Below, in pieces: positions 1 to 11,615 of a DNA stretch of 64,000 bases. The translations under genes and the position numbers were made by a program. Positions within the stretch are counted from its first letter, which is position 1. Each line of letters begins with the position of its first letter. Source of the stretch: Stereum hirsutum FP-91666 SS1 (lineage: Eukaryota > Basidiomycota > Agaricomycetes > Russulales > Stereaceae); the NCBI RefSeq assembly GCF_000264905.1, contig NW_006763143.1:1477314-1541313 (forward strand). The letters are read 5' to 3'. The notes beneath the pieces are model-generated. The model did not search any database and was not told where the DNA came from. It saw nothing but the letters and a program-made list of their open reading frames with translations.

Positions 1-1060
1 TTTTTGCGGAATACCTGGTCTAATCAATTGGATGGGAAACATCCAGAGCCCGAATGTGCACATACTGGCATAGAAACGGTACCGACCTTGATGTACCTGC
101 GTGAGCATGTATCAAACCTGAAATGATGCATTAATCGCGGCAATCGCAGTCCGATGATTGGCTCCCTTGTATGGATAGACGCCTCGAGCACGCAGTCGAG
201 GCAGAGGGAGGATTAGGGAGGGCCTGCGTAAGTTAGGAGCCGTATGGCGGTCGAGTCAAAGCTAAACCTCTCCGTCGTCCATGCAGTTCGTTTCGTTAGA
301 ACTCCGACTCTCTCCGACTTCCTGTCATCGCAGCCATTTGTTCAGTTGGTCCATTTTCTCAGAACGGATGGCCGTCCTTCCATTGAGACGGGATTATCCG
401 CATCCAACTGTGGTAAATATGGACGTGCAGGTCATCAGTAGAACCAGGTGAATTATTGGGTGGCTATTGATAGGTGGCTATCCGGAGGATTCTAGGCACC
501 CTGAACCAACCCTATACGCACAGATCCTGGGCTCACATGGCCGTTAAAGCCTCTGTCACAGAGCTGCCGAAGCTCCTCTGTGAGTTTGGAGCCGTTCTAA
601 ACACCCTACAGATAGCCGCATCCGTTAGCTCGCACAAATGTCGGATGGCAGAAGATGGACACGACTCAGACACGACTTGAACACGACCAACCCTCGCTAT
701 CTCATTCCTATCGTCGGCCATTCCTATGATTCAGATTCAAACCACCACAGTCATGCATCCACCTGAACCTTCTTCTCTGCGTTTTCTGGGCCAGTTCGTG
801 CGCTTGGAGAGACCCGTACTGCGGCAACAGACTGAAAACAGCACATGTTGACTCGTCCGCTGTTCGAACGTATGATGTGTACTCGGATCGCAGCGATCGC
901 AGCGCACGCCGGTGGGAGGGAACGTTTGAACAAGCTTTGCATGCTATATCTGTGAGGGCGCAATGGGGTACAAAGCCTGGGCTTTCCCAGCATCTTTCTG
1001 CTGTGTTTGAACGTTCGAGGGTGCTCCCGTTATGGACCGTGGAAAAGGTATGGCGTCTTA
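1..1060. other. Left-edge stretch without a recognised gene
   Basis: Only short overlapping open frames of about 60-80 codons are present on both strands. None shows a recognisable domain, convincing splice-linked extension or codon pattern. The right end merges into the promoter of the zinc-finger gene. Confidence 0.4.
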
Positions 1061-1068
1061 CTATATAG
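1061..1068 (+). promoter_or_regulatory. TATA-like element upstream of the zinc-finger gene
   Basis: CTATATAG lies about 137 bp upstream of the predicted ATG at 1198 and is followed by a pyrimidine-rich leader. Spacing and sequence fit a core promoter, but the transcription start is not known. Confidence 0.35.
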
Positions 1069-1197
1069 TCTCGCTCTCAGAGAGCGTCTTTTCTTCACAG
1101 CTTCGTCTGATCTACCCCAGAACATCCCCCGCTTCAGTTAGATCGCGGTTTCTGAGACATACCAGACAAAGCCCGCGCTCGTTCATACATACTGATA

Positions 1198-2337
1198 ATG
1201 CAGTCTTCCCACTACCCAACTTCTACTTCTTCGTCCGATAAAAGGGTCTCGTCCAGCTCTTCACGATCCTCTATGACGGCCGACATCGCCCTCTACGAAT
1301 ATCTCTACGGAGATTCATCACCCTCCACACAAGACTTCGTATGTTCTCTGCCCTCGATGATGAAGATTGTTTTTGATATCCGCACGCTATACAGTATCAG
1401 GCACAATTGGCCGACTTTGCATATTCGATACAGTCTCGTTTAGCCAGTGACGTGGCGCTGGTGGGTTCATTCTCCTTCTGATAGGCTGTTGGATATCTAA
1501 CTTCTAAGTTAGGACTATATGCCTGACATGGACGCGTTGATATCCCAGTTCACTGAGGACGAAGCGTTACCCTCGTACCTGTCGTTGAAAGACGCCCTCA
1601 CGCACACAGGATCAATACACCCTTTCCAACCCTTCACTCTCCCCAGCGACTCTCCTCCACAGCTCTCGGATTACCTCAACTGTCCTCCATCCCCGTTCTC
1701 ATTCTCATCGCCATCTGAATCTCCGTCAGCTTCCGAGCGCGAATTTTCCGCCCCATCGCCATCATCATCTACTCCAATCGATTCGTACGACATGCAAAGC
1801 GACCTATTCGAGAACGATCTCTCACGATCCATGGAGTGGTCCGACCCTAGGGGTCTCCAGCAAGAAAACAGTATGTCACACCACCACCGACGGCTCTCGC
1901 ATGAGTCCTCCACGCTCTCAGGTCCGGAAGACCGTGAACTATCGTTCGCGGTTTCCGGAAATGAGAGCACTTCCTCTGAGGGGCCTCACGCGATAATCGC
2001 GAATGCTCCCTCCACACCTTGCACGTCGGATGACGTGCGGGAGGTTGAGGTTCACGAAGTATGCGTAGCCGATGACATAGGGGAGTGGGATGGCTATCGG
2101 AAGGAGGGTAAGAAGTGGGTTTGCGAGTTGTGTGGCGAGGGCGTCACAGCGAGGAAGTCTGACTTGATCAGGCATCTGGACACCCACGGTCCGAAGAAGT
2201 TTATGTGCACGAAGAAGTGCGGGAAGTTTTTCGGTCGTCGTGATGCCATGCGAAGACATACGAAGACTTGTGGTTTGAACTTGAAGCGAGGCCCTAAGCC
2301 TGGTCAGAAGTCGAAGGGCGCACGAGCATCTCAATGA
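1198..2337 (+). CDS. C2H2-type zinc-finger protein, putative transcription factor
   Basis: Predicted 343-residue nuclear DNA-binding protein from three exons: 1198-1338, 1395-1460 and 1513-2337. Both introns (56 and 52 nt) are GT-AG in phase 0; the second has a clear CTAAC branch site. The first two thirds are Ser/Pro-rich and acidic, as in fungal activators. Two adjacent C-terminal fingers follow: Cys273/Cys276/His290/His294, then Cys301/Cys305/His318/Cys322, so the second is C2HC rather than C2H2. A basic Lys/Arg/Gly tail ends the protein. The ATG at 1198 was chosen because splicing from it gives one continuous frame into the long third exon; starting at 1519 would discard the two upstream exons. 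No specific orthologue was recognised, so target genes are unknown. Confidence 0.8.
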
Positions 2338-2883
2338 TTTATATCCTTTTCGCACCTCAATTGTTCCTGTCTTTGTTATCGCTCTCCACACTCGATCCTC
2401 GTTGTTCCCTATGCTTTTCTATGTCTCGAGGTATTGTGCCTCTCATGTCCATTCTTATATGTTTTCTTCAAATGCCTGTCATACCCTTTTCAGTCTCATA
2501 CTCCTTGTATACAGAGTTCCCAGACGTTGCGCTGAAGTTCCTTTTGTCCCTGTACTCCTCCCATGACTGTGATGCTTTTGTAATTGTATCTCGAGGTCTT
2601 GATTGCGCCTACCTCTATGTACCCTGAACGTTCGAACGGCAAATGTTACTCACGTTCCACGGATATTTGTACAGATATGTTCGACTATCAAGATATTTTA
2701 ACGATGGATGGACGAACACTCCGTAAAGCTAGTTTCTTCGGAGTAAATACTAGTGAATCTAGACGTATGTATGTGATAGCATAGCATATGCAAATTGAGG
2801 CAAGAAACGGGATGATAACAAAACAATAGTATAGCAAACGCGCAGCCACGAAAGCTCTAAGCACTTCATTCTCGTACCACAAG
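2338..2883. other. Convergent 3' intergenic region
   Basis: AT-richer sequence between the 3' ends of the zinc-finger gene (+) and the arrestin-like gene (-). It contains only short random frames and probably holds both 3' UTRs. Confidence 0.5.
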
Positions 2884-4461
2884 TCAGAGAAGAGAATCCG
2901 GTTCTTCTATGAAAGGATCCGTGACGAGTCTTATAGGGTGTGAAAACTCGTGCTCCTTCAGCGGCGAGTTGACCGGGTCGGGAGGAACGAGCTGTACGAC
3001 GATGGAATCCTATACACGACACGAAGATCCAGAGCGTTAGCACTCTGGATGTATGGAGTTTTATACTTTTCGAAGACCCACCTTAACTGATAACTGACCC
3101 ATAGCAAAGCTCCCTACGGTCACATTCTCCGCGCATCTGAGCTCGCCTTCGTACTCCAAGCTAGCGAACCCGTCATACGGTCGGTCCGCTAAGTCCGCGT
3201 CCGGAGGAAGAGACCGTAGTGTCGCCTCTCCGATTTTGAACGATCGTCGAAGGGAATAGCCATGGGCTGCTGCAGTTATCTGGCGCGAGATGTATATACG
3301 AACGATAGGCTGGGCGGGAGGCTTTGTCGGTGTGCGTTGTTTTTTGAGGAGAGTCGAAAGAGCGGAGGGGTTTGTAGGGGTATGCATAAAGGCACGTATA
3401 GACGATACACGTCCGCGGAGTTGGAGGAATACCGGTATGTCTTCGGTCAGAGAATATATTTTGACTGTGGGGATGAAGAGCTGTGAGGATGAAGTTAGCG
3501 GGAGCTTGTGAGAGCACTAGCTGAGAAAACTTACTAGGCAGTCGATCGGTTCAACATTCTGAGCCTGAGCACGAGCGTATGTGAGCATCTCGGATGGAAC
3601 TTGATGCCATTCTTCAGGGACGGCTTTGATCGTTGAAGAAAACGGAAACGGGTTGGATAAGACCGGACGGTATGCGCGAGTTCGTGGCTTGTAGACAATT
3701 GTGGCTTTCAGCCTAATTACAGGAGACTATCGTCAGGATAAACCAAAGCGGGAGAGGTCGAGAAAGATGGCGCACTTTTCGTGCACGTCAGACTTTCGAA
3801 ATCTGGATTGTCGCCGCCTCGCAACACACACCGTAACCGTGTACTCCAAATCGACATTGAAGCCTTGAACATCCATAATACTCGCTGAAAATGTAGGTGG
3901 AAGCTCGCATGTCCGTACATCGTCTTTGTACGACGAAGGGAGAGCTTCCTCGTACAGGAGTATGCTTGGACACTGGGCCGGGGGTGTCAACGACGATTCG
4001 TCTGGCATGGGCCAGAGATTCTGAGTAAGATTTAGAAAGGTGACTGGTTTCTTAAAAGCCTCGACCACTGATGTGTCGTGTGTCGTCCGGTCGACTTCGA
4101 CCTGGAGGATTCCCTTGAGCTGAAATAGACGAAAATTCTGCACTTAATAATAGAGTTGATAATAGTGCATGAAATCACGCACATATACAATAACAGACAC
4201 TACGGCTGACGGGTCCTCCAGAGCGACCTCTGCACGAATCTGACCATTCTGACTGTACACCGGATTATCTAACCCTTCCTCCTTCCCAAGAATGGACAGA
4301 GCGATGGACGCATTGGACCAGGTAAAAGTACGCGTGGGAGAGGAATGTCGTCCTCTATGCGAACGTGTCACGGCCAGTAACGTCTCGTTGGCTCTTGGTT
4401 CGGCAGAGTACACAGGGGCTTTTGCAGCAGAGTAAGCGGGAGGTGAGGGGGCGCTGTTCAT
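2884..4461 (-). CDS. Arrestin-like (alpha-arrestin family) protein
   Basis: Predicted 439-residue cytosolic adaptor, five exons on the minus strand: 4189-4461, 3776-4119, 3535-3712, 3082-3480 and 2884-3009. The beta-sandwich-like segments match basidiomycete arrestin-domain proteins: an N-terminal part with TFTWSNASIALSIL, a middle segment with GFNVDLEYTVTV followed by YKPRTR, and a C-terminal part with YEGELRC, VTVGSFAMGQLSVK and then DSIVVQLVPPDP. The N-terminus carries a PPAY motif at residues 7-10, the kind of site bound by WW domains of Rsp5/Nedd4 ubiquitin ligases, so a role in ubiquitin-dependent trafficking of membrane proteins is a reasonable inference. The exon 2/3 junction is the least certain: a donor at 3775 or one about 14 nt upstream both keep phase. 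Family call strong, function inferred. Confidence 0.82.
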
Positions 4462-5167
4462 CTCGAGCCGTTGTGAGTCACTGCCATGCGAGTGAAAACC
4501 ATTTTATGTGCTCGACGATGGCGCCCACAACCAATTGAGGGGCTGCGGTTGCGTCGTACACGAAAGGGAAAGAGAATAGTATGACTCCTCTATGAGGCCT
4601 TGCGACCCGGTCGACAATGTGCGTCGTGCTCGACGAGTCACTGGAGCTATTTCCGTAAGCGCCTTGTTCGTGCATGACGGAACAAAGTCTCGCTGTCGAA
4701 TTGCGGCGCAGACCGATTAGTTTCAAAGCAAAATAATTGTCAACAGTGGAGGCACAGTCAACAGCCCACAGCGCTATGTAAACATACCGCATTGCGTTCA
4801 AATGTCCAACATTGCTTGCTTTCGTCTAAATCATACAGATCTTGAAGACTTGATGACGAGCAGGAATGACAAGCAGCCTTAGGCGTTCCTGGGATATTGA
4901 CTCGTTGCGCAGAGTGCACCGCGGCAAGGGGAAGTTAGTTGACAGTTCCATCATTATGTCTGTCGACGGACGGACTCGAATCGTGCACCTTGCGTGCATC
5001 TTCTCACCCAGAGAGAGCCTGTCGCGCTACACCTATTCCAACATCAGAAATGCAAGCAACTGCTAGACTCGGTGCCGCAAATATGTACATACCCCCTCCG
5101 AAGCCGTCCGGAGCACGTCTCAACCCGTTCTTCATGTAGACAAGGTCACAATGAACGGGTTTCCGAG
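4462..5167. other. Upstream region of the arrestin-like gene, no gene seen
   Basis: About 700 bp with short frames on both strands. One minus-strand frame (4478-4801) is open for 107 codons but has no recognisable domain and lies in the likely promoter/5' UTR of the arrestin gene. Confidence 0.35.
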
Positions 5168-5740
5168 TCATGGCTGCGTTTCAACTGCGTTCCGGGTGAT
5201 CCTCACGAAGTTTGTGCTCTCGAGGGCACCCGACTCATATGGCGAAGCTGGAGAATTTAGTAGCCACTCACTTGCTGATTTCACCAAGGGGATAAGGTAT
5301 AGATTTCCGCACGAGCATTATTATTTTTGTAAGTCCTGCGTGATCCCAAGAAGCTATAAGTATGTGTGCATTGTGCACGAAGGTCTTGACTTTTGCGGAG
5401 TTCGCGAAGAGTTCGAAACTGAACCAGTTGGTGTGGCCAGTCCGGGACCGGCGTCCGAGTCTATTTATACGCTTCCGTGTGGCACCCAGATGTTCGCCGT
5501 CTTCTTCAAATTCGTCTTTGTCGCTGCCAGGATCAAGTGATGAGATAGTCATACTGCGTAAGAATAATTGTGTGGAGCATGTTTTCTTCAACATGAAGGC
5601 CAGTCTATATATGCCTAGTAGGAGTACTGAATAATCGACGTCGACAACTCTAGACTCACGTTGTCGTCTTATGCTGCTGGTTATCGCGATATGCAGCGAG
5701 AAGGTCGTACGGACCCCCGCGGATACGCCCCGTCTCGAGG
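5168..5740 (-). CDS. Unrecognised small spliced gene
   Basis: I do not recognise the family. Three blocks on the minus strand are joined by good splice signals in consistent phase: upstream block ending at 5660 (donor GTGAGT), 5272-5553, and 5168-5216 ending in TGA. Introns are 106 and 55 nt. The product would include GPYDLLAAYRDNQQHK, an acidic stretch DPGSDKDEFEEDGEHLG, a basic RKRINRLGRRSR segment and the C-terminus TNFVRITRNAVETQP. The 5' end is unresolved: no in-frame ATG is found before an upstream TGA, so either a further 5' exon exists or translation starts at the ATG at 5552, just after the second acceptor, with a 5' UTR intron. It lies head to head with the FAD oxidoreductase gene. 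Confidence 0.4.
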
Positions 5741-5770
5741 ACTGCATCAGTAGGCCTGCGGCATGCGAAC

Positions 5771-5778
5771 TTATAAAG
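5771..5778 (+). promoter_or_regulatory. TATA box of the FAD oxidoreductase gene
   Basis: TTATAAAG lies 79 bp upstream of the ATG at 5857, a normal fungal spacing, and is followed by a pyrimidine-rich leader. Confidence 0.45.
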
Positions 5779-5856
5779 TCAGGCCCCTATTGTCGACTTG
5801 ATTCCTGATATTTTCCACCTCTTCTCGACACATCATCATCGTCGAACTTCGTTTTT

Positions 5857-8049
5857 ATGGCCACTGACAGTGAACCTCCAGAGGTGCTCCCGCCAGTAGG
5901 CAATGAAGCCGTCGCCGCTCAAGTCGATGAAGCAGAAGCATGCATTCCTGCGTCGACGAAGACATTCCCGCTCGCAGAAGGAATGTCTCTCTCGTATTGG
6001 CTTCAAGGCGTGAGGTCAAATCCTCTGCTGGACCACCGGTCTTCGGAAGAGATACCCGCGGAAGCAGACGTGGTCATTATTGGCTCTGGTGTACGTTCTT
6101 TCGTCCTTTTGTGTCATGAGACCATGGGCTTGACAGCAGCATTGTATGGTAGTTGACCGGGACGCTCACGGCGTATGAGCTGTTGAAGAGCGAAAAGCCA
6201 CCAGGGAAGATCGTTTTGTTGGAGGCTAGGGAGCTGAGCTCCGGCGCCACAGGGAGGAACGCAGGGCATTGCAAGGTATTCCGTTCTCTCGAACGTATTA
6301 ATGATACAATATACTGACACGGCGTATCGGAAGCCAGACCAGGTAGGCCCACAGCTGTATCAATACTCGATTCACGCTCACACGAAGCGCAGTTTCGTGG
6401 GTTTAGCGGGTATCAAAAGCAATTTGGAACGGAACAGGCTTTGAAGGTTTGTCTTTTTATTTAATCTCCCACTTGGGTTGTGCCATGTTCATCATGATAA
6501 TTAACAGATACTGGCGAACGAGCAAGCAACATGGAAACGACTCGTTTCGTTCGTTCGTGCGGAAAACGTTGACTGTGATCTGTGGGTTGGAAAGACCGTG
6601 CGTCTCTCTCTTGTCACCTCACTACTCAAAGGCTAGACTTTATTCAAATTCCGTGTCACCTTTGTAGCTGGATGTCACTATGAGCCAAGAGATCGCAGAC
6701 AAAGCGACGAAGTCCTTCGAAGACTTCAAAGCGGCTGGCGGCCCAACTGGGCATATTGAACACATAACAGACCGCGAAGAAGCCGTCAAGGTTCGTTTCC
6801 GCACCTCTACGACATATATTACCTGTCACTGAATTCATTCCACTGACAGCGCTCAAGGATCAAAAGCGCCGTCTCAGTTTTCGCCTGGGACGCCTCGACG
6901 CTTTACCCATGGAAACTCGTTGCCCATATCATGAAACTCAACCTCGCCATGGGTCTGAATTTCCAGACGTGGACCCCCGCGACCTCTATCTCCGAATCTA
7001 CAGACAAACCTGGTCAATGGATAGTCAACACCGACCGAGGTTCGATCACGACACCCACAGTGGTCCATGCCACAAACGCATACGCTTCAGCCATCCTTCC
7101 CGAGTTTAAGACTTTCATCCGGCCTACGCCACATATGTCCGTCGGTCGGAGTCACTTCAATCTGAGTGCTACTTTCATGCTAACTACAATCCTAGGTGCA
7201 ACAAAGTCATCCCACCGCGCTCCTGGTCCGGCCTCAAATCCCTCCAAAACTCGTACGGTGTCCTGACTCCCAACGGATCCCTCTTCTCCATCAACCCCCG
7301 CTGCACCGCCGATGGTATCGTCCTATTTGGAGGAAGCAATCCCGCGCAACATAAGCTTATGGAATACATCAATGAGAAGCCAGACGAGAGGCGGGTCGAC
7401 GACGGGCTTATAAACTTCGAGCCTGTGACGGAGGCCGTTAAAGAATTTGCTGAAGCCGAGTTCGAAGAATGGTAGGTAAAATATTACTTCCTCACTCCAG
7501 ATACCTTCTCAACTCACTTTATTGATGATTGCAGGGGGAATACGCCTGGCCCCGGGCAAGGATACGATTACTCATGGAGTGGGATCATCGGCAACGTGAG
7601 CTTCGTTTTATTCTGAACTTCACTGTTGTATTAACTCGCGGCCGTACTTCCAGAGCGCCGATGGTGTACCGTACATAGGCGCAGTACCTGACAAACCAGG
7701 ACAATGGATCTGTGCAGGCCATAACGGCCATGGCATGGTACGTTACCCCATTCCTTTCCAACTCATGTAGAAAACTAACGTCTTTCAACCATCCTCGTCC
7801 GTCTTCGGCGCATCGATGAAATGATTCATCCAGGCTCGGATTATGACCGCTGCCCCAGGCCTCGTCAAGCTTATGCAAGGAGGAAGTTGGGCAGACACAG
7901 AGCTTCCGGAGTGTTATGAGATCACGAAGGAGAGGCTGACTCGTCTGCAAGAGAAGATGGAAAAGGACGGTGTGGCTGGTTTCCCTCGACTCGCTGGTGT
8001 AAAGCAACCCGAGACGAAGAGTACTGGGTCTGGTTGTATTGTTGCGTAG
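5857..8049 (+). CDS. FAD-dependent oxidoreductase, DAO family
   Basis: Predicted 518-residue flavoenzyme of the D-amino-acid oxidase/glycine oxidase fold, probably oxidising a C-N bond of an amine or amino acid. Exons: 5857-6090, 6153-6275, 6334-6342, 6393-6446, 6508-6597, 6668-6790, 6850-7136, 7196-7471, 7535-7595, 7654-7737 and 7834-8049; all junctions keep phase. The dinucleotide-binding motif VVIIGSG (residues 72-78) is completed across intron 1 by LTGTLTAYELL, followed by IVLLEA and GATGRNAGHCK. Exon 3 is a 9-nt microexon encoding Pro-Asp-Gln, needed to give HCK-PDQ-FRGFSGY. The C-terminal half has the typical NSYGVLTPNGSLF, GIVLFGGSNP and VPYIGAVPDKPGQWICAGHNGHGM stretches. There is no signal peptide, so it is probably cytosolic. 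The substrate cannot be told from sequence. It converges with the mS45 gene downstream. Confidence 0.88.
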
Positions 8050-8293
8050 AACAACTGTCGATAATAACTACCATCCTAATAGACGTGAACAAGGCTTGTA
8101 TACGCAAGTGCATCCACAGTACAAGATTGCACTGGCTTCCTTTGAGGGCCGCTAGACAGGTCTGAAATGAACAATTCGACAGAGGGAGAGCAAATAGCAT
8201 TGACGTTGTGGAAAACGCGTCCATGATAAGGTAAGAAGTAAAACTAAGAACAGATGCAAAACAACAGAAAAGACCATGTCGCGAATCGGGACC

Positions 8294-9927
8294 TCACTGC
8301 TTCTGCGCTGCCTGCTTCTGGGACGCCTGCTGCTGCATGAGTCCACGGTAAGCTCGCTGCTTGGCCTTCTGCTTGACGCGCCTCTGCGCGACCTTCATCC
8401 TCTCCTCCCTGTCCTTGGGATCCAAGAACTTACCACCGACGTCCGTGAATTTGATGACAGGGCGACCGGGAGCCGCACCACTGACGTTGTACACGACTTT
8501 CGGGCGTCCCGACTCGGGGATGCGCCCGAGCATGTATGGAGAGGATTTCGCCTCTTCTCGGGCTTCCTTGGCCTCTACCACGTCACGCCTAGCCCTCTCA
8601 AGGATATCCATCATGATAGGATCCTAAAGTTGGTTGCAAAATGTTAGCGCAAACGCCCGAGGTCAGGAATCAGGGCTAAGACAACGAAATACTGACGTCT
8701 TTCTCGACCGTAGGCTCCCAGAAGAGACGTTGATACCGGGTTCGCGTAACATCTTCCGAGAGCTCGTCGACTTCATCAGCTTCGATGAGGTCTGTTCTCG
8801 AGCCCACCCAGTCTTCGTGCCGCCTGAACTTGGATAGGTCTTCCTTAACACCGAGAACTTCCTCCATACCCGATTGGAAACCGGTCTGGACTTGTTTGCC
8901 CTGTACAATAGAACCATGTTAGCAAGAGAATTAACGGGGAGGATAACACAAAGATGCGGTGGGTTGAAAACGGTATAACCAAATACCAAGTGATGTAAGG
9001 CACAAGGTATGTTTTTTCAATTCGCGAATGATGATCATGTCTCATCAGCGAAGAGGAAGTGGAGGATCACTAACTCACCGTCTAGAAAGGGAGGTTGCGG
9101 GTAATGCAGCGGTTAGCAAATACTTTAGAACCATCTTGAATGAGACAGGAGATCACCTGTTGAGGAGTCAGCATACAATACGAGATCATGAGGTCAAATA
9201 GAGTATGTGGATTCAGAAAGCCATGCATGCAAAGGTTTTTAACCATGTAGGTGTCTTTAAGACTAATCGATTTAATTCATCATGTACACGTCGCCGACGA
9301 AGACGGCGGTTGGAAAAAAATGAAACGGGCGACACGAACCTTCACCATATGGGCCTCAAGACCCTTCAACCTCAAGATCGCGTCAACGCGAGCCATACTG
9401 ATGCAGTAGCGTTCTGATAATCGTCGAACCGAGTGGAGTTCAGGACTGGTCATGAACTGGTTGTAGATCGTGGTTCGTAGAGCATCAGATATAGGTGTTG
9501 GTGGTTTGAATGACGGGTTCAACGGGAATGGCTAGAATCATGCATGTCAGTCAGTCTTGGCTACATGAGAAAACAGCGCAACAAGACTGACCACGTCGCC
9601 TCCCAACCAATTCCTTGGGCGAACAGCTTGCTCAAATTGCATGCCTTCCTTGACCAACCAGGCATCAAAACTTGGGTCAGGTAGATCAGAGTCTGGCTCA
9701 TCGTCCCGCTCGTTCTCTAGCTCGACATCGTCCTCGAGATAATCTTCCTCGTCGACCAGAGCATCATCAGGAGACTCCCTGAGGGGTGGCATACCGCCAT
9801 TTCGCCGAAAAGAAGTTGATGCAATGGACCGTGATGAAACAGCGCCAAATCTATGAGAGACAGCGCATGGTGGCCTAAACGTTCGAGAGGAGGAGGAAAG
9901 GGCGAGGCGGAGGGCGAGCAATGCCAT
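8294..9927 (-). CDS. BOT1: Mitochondrial small ribosomal subunit protein mS45 (Bot1/MRPS35-like)
   Basis: Predicted 353-residue mitoribosome component, four exons on the minus strand: 9592-9927, 9340-9531, 8697-8900 and 8294-8623. The first about 40 residues are Arg/Ser-rich and lack acidic residues, as in a mitochondrial presequence. Recognisable family blocks are RPRNWLGGDV joined to PFPLNPSFKPP, then RVDAILRLKGLEAH, GKQVQTGFQSGMEEVLG and near the end VIKFTDVGGKFLD, followed by a basic Gln/Lys-rich tail. The family is the 'eukaryotic mitochondrial regulator protein' group containing S. pombe Bot1. Intron 2 (8901-9339, 439 nt) is several times longer than any other intron here. The gene is divergent from the EFM3-like gene, with 126 bp between start codons. 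Confidence 0.85.
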
Positions 9928-10053
9928 TGCGGACGAACGCGGAAAAATTTGAACGCATACTCACGGCCGCCCACGTGAGAACTTTAGGGTCGGCTTCCAC
10001 GCGTTCGACGCGTCGCACCTCTCTGATCATCTTGCATTTGACGGCCAGACACA

Positions 10054-11615
10054 ATGTCACAAACGTTGGATGAGCCGACTGGAAAGTCACTGCACAATAT
10101 TCTCAGAGCCTACTCTGTCCTTGTCTCACCGAAGACTCTGGCGTTTCCTTCCAATTTGCCGTTCACGGTTGTTCACGACTTTATCCTACACTCGATCCTG
10201 CTCAGCCGTCACCTGCAACGATATCCACCTTCAATCAATTACCAGCTTCGGTTTTGGAAATGGGTCATCTATAACTTGGAAGGCATGATAGGCGACCAAG
10301 TATCTCTCCTCGATTGGGCTCAATCGCGCTGCGATCTCATCGGGCCACATCGATTTCTGTAGGACGTTGAAGTAGATGAGCGCTTTTACGAACATCAAAT
10401 ATCTCTACTCACGTCTACAGAGTATTTGTGAGTATGCACATATGCCTTCAACATATTGTTGCGGACGTTTATTGGTAAGGCCTCAGGATGTGGCTCTCCC
10501 ACCGCCGCCCTCGTTCGTCACGCACTACTGGCGTCCGAAACTCATGGATCCTCAGAAGATCGATCTGGCTATATCAGGCATGGGCCTGACTGTCTTGCCC
10601 GACTATATAACCACGACGCTGCTAGAGTCCCGAACGACAATTGAGAGTGGTACAACTGGCCTCCGAACGTGGCGGGCTAGCTTCGTCCTCGCGCAATACT
10701 TGATCGCACACCCTGGTATAATCTCTTGCCACGTCTGTGATTCAGATGCTCTCATAAAACTCTACATATGATCTAGAACTCGTGGCCGGGAGAAACATCA
10801 TCGAATTGGGATCCGGCACCGGTTTCCTCGGGGCAATCCTAGCAAGTTTACAGACACTGTTCCCGCCTTCTCCACAAAATGATTCGGACGGGCCTTCGCT
10901 ATGGCTCACCGACGTTAGTGAACAAGTACTGGAGCGTTGCTCTGAGAACATTAATCTTCCCTGCAGTAGGTATCTTCATAGCCGTTCAGCTCTTTATTCC
11001 TAGTGCCTGACGATGTTGGTCTCGTTATAGATATTTCGTCGCGACATCCAAGGATATCCATACGACCGTTAGACTGGTTTGATGTGCTCGATCCCAGACT
11101 CGAGTTACCTATCACAACCTTCCTGTCTGAAGCGAATCCAGAACTCGTACTTGGAGCTGATATCGTGCGTACATTTATCGTCATACATATTGAACTACGC
11201 TCATAATTGCTTCGCCGCTGTGCAATGCGACAGGTATACGACCCAGATGTCGTCCCAGCCCTTCTCGGCACTATAAAGCTCGCCCTTACTGTCAACCCTA
11301 CAGACGACGAACAGCCGAACCATAAGCATGCCCTTCTAGCGCTGACAGTGCGTAACGAACATACCACCCGGGCGTTCCTCGACGCATTAGGTTCGCCGTC
11401 TCCGTCTACTTGATTTTTCCTAGCAATCGGTAAATGACGAGGGTTGTATAGAAGAACATGCCTTCGCCGTAGAGGACATCACCTCCAAGCTTGATGGAGA
11501 GGACGAAAATACATTATTCGAACAGTCAGATTCGGGGATCGACCAGGACGTCCGCTTGCTGAGGCTTACTCGTCCCCGACCGCCGTCCCTACCATCATCA
11601 TCAACGTGGATGTAG
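10054..11615 (+). CDS. EFM3: Protein-lysine N-methyltransferase, EFM3/FAM86 (EEF2KMT) type
   Basis: Predicted 396-residue SAM-dependent methyltransferase of the seven-beta-strand 'methyltransferase 16' family. Relatives methylate a lysine of translation elongation factor 2; assignment to that substrate is by family. Exons: 10054-10299, 10363-10427, 10480-10715, 10777-10965, 11031-11164, 11234-11390 and 11452-11615. The N-terminal helical part (residues 1-80) and PPPSFVTHYWRPK precede motif I at 192-198 (ELGSGTG in IIELGSGTGFLGA), then LWLTDVSEQVL, PLDW, and the DxxY-type motif ADIVYDPDVV. The exon 4/5 and 6/7 junctions were chosen over shorter alternatives because these keep frame and give introns of 65 and 61 nt. 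The C-terminus is a short Pro/Ser tail. It converges with the next methyltransferase gene. Confidence 0.83.

Noticed and set aside
10966..11003. Short 38-nt intron alternative in the EFM3-like gene
   Set aside because: It would keep frame, but it is far shorter than other introns here. The acceptor at 11030 gives a 65-nt intron and a more family-like protein.
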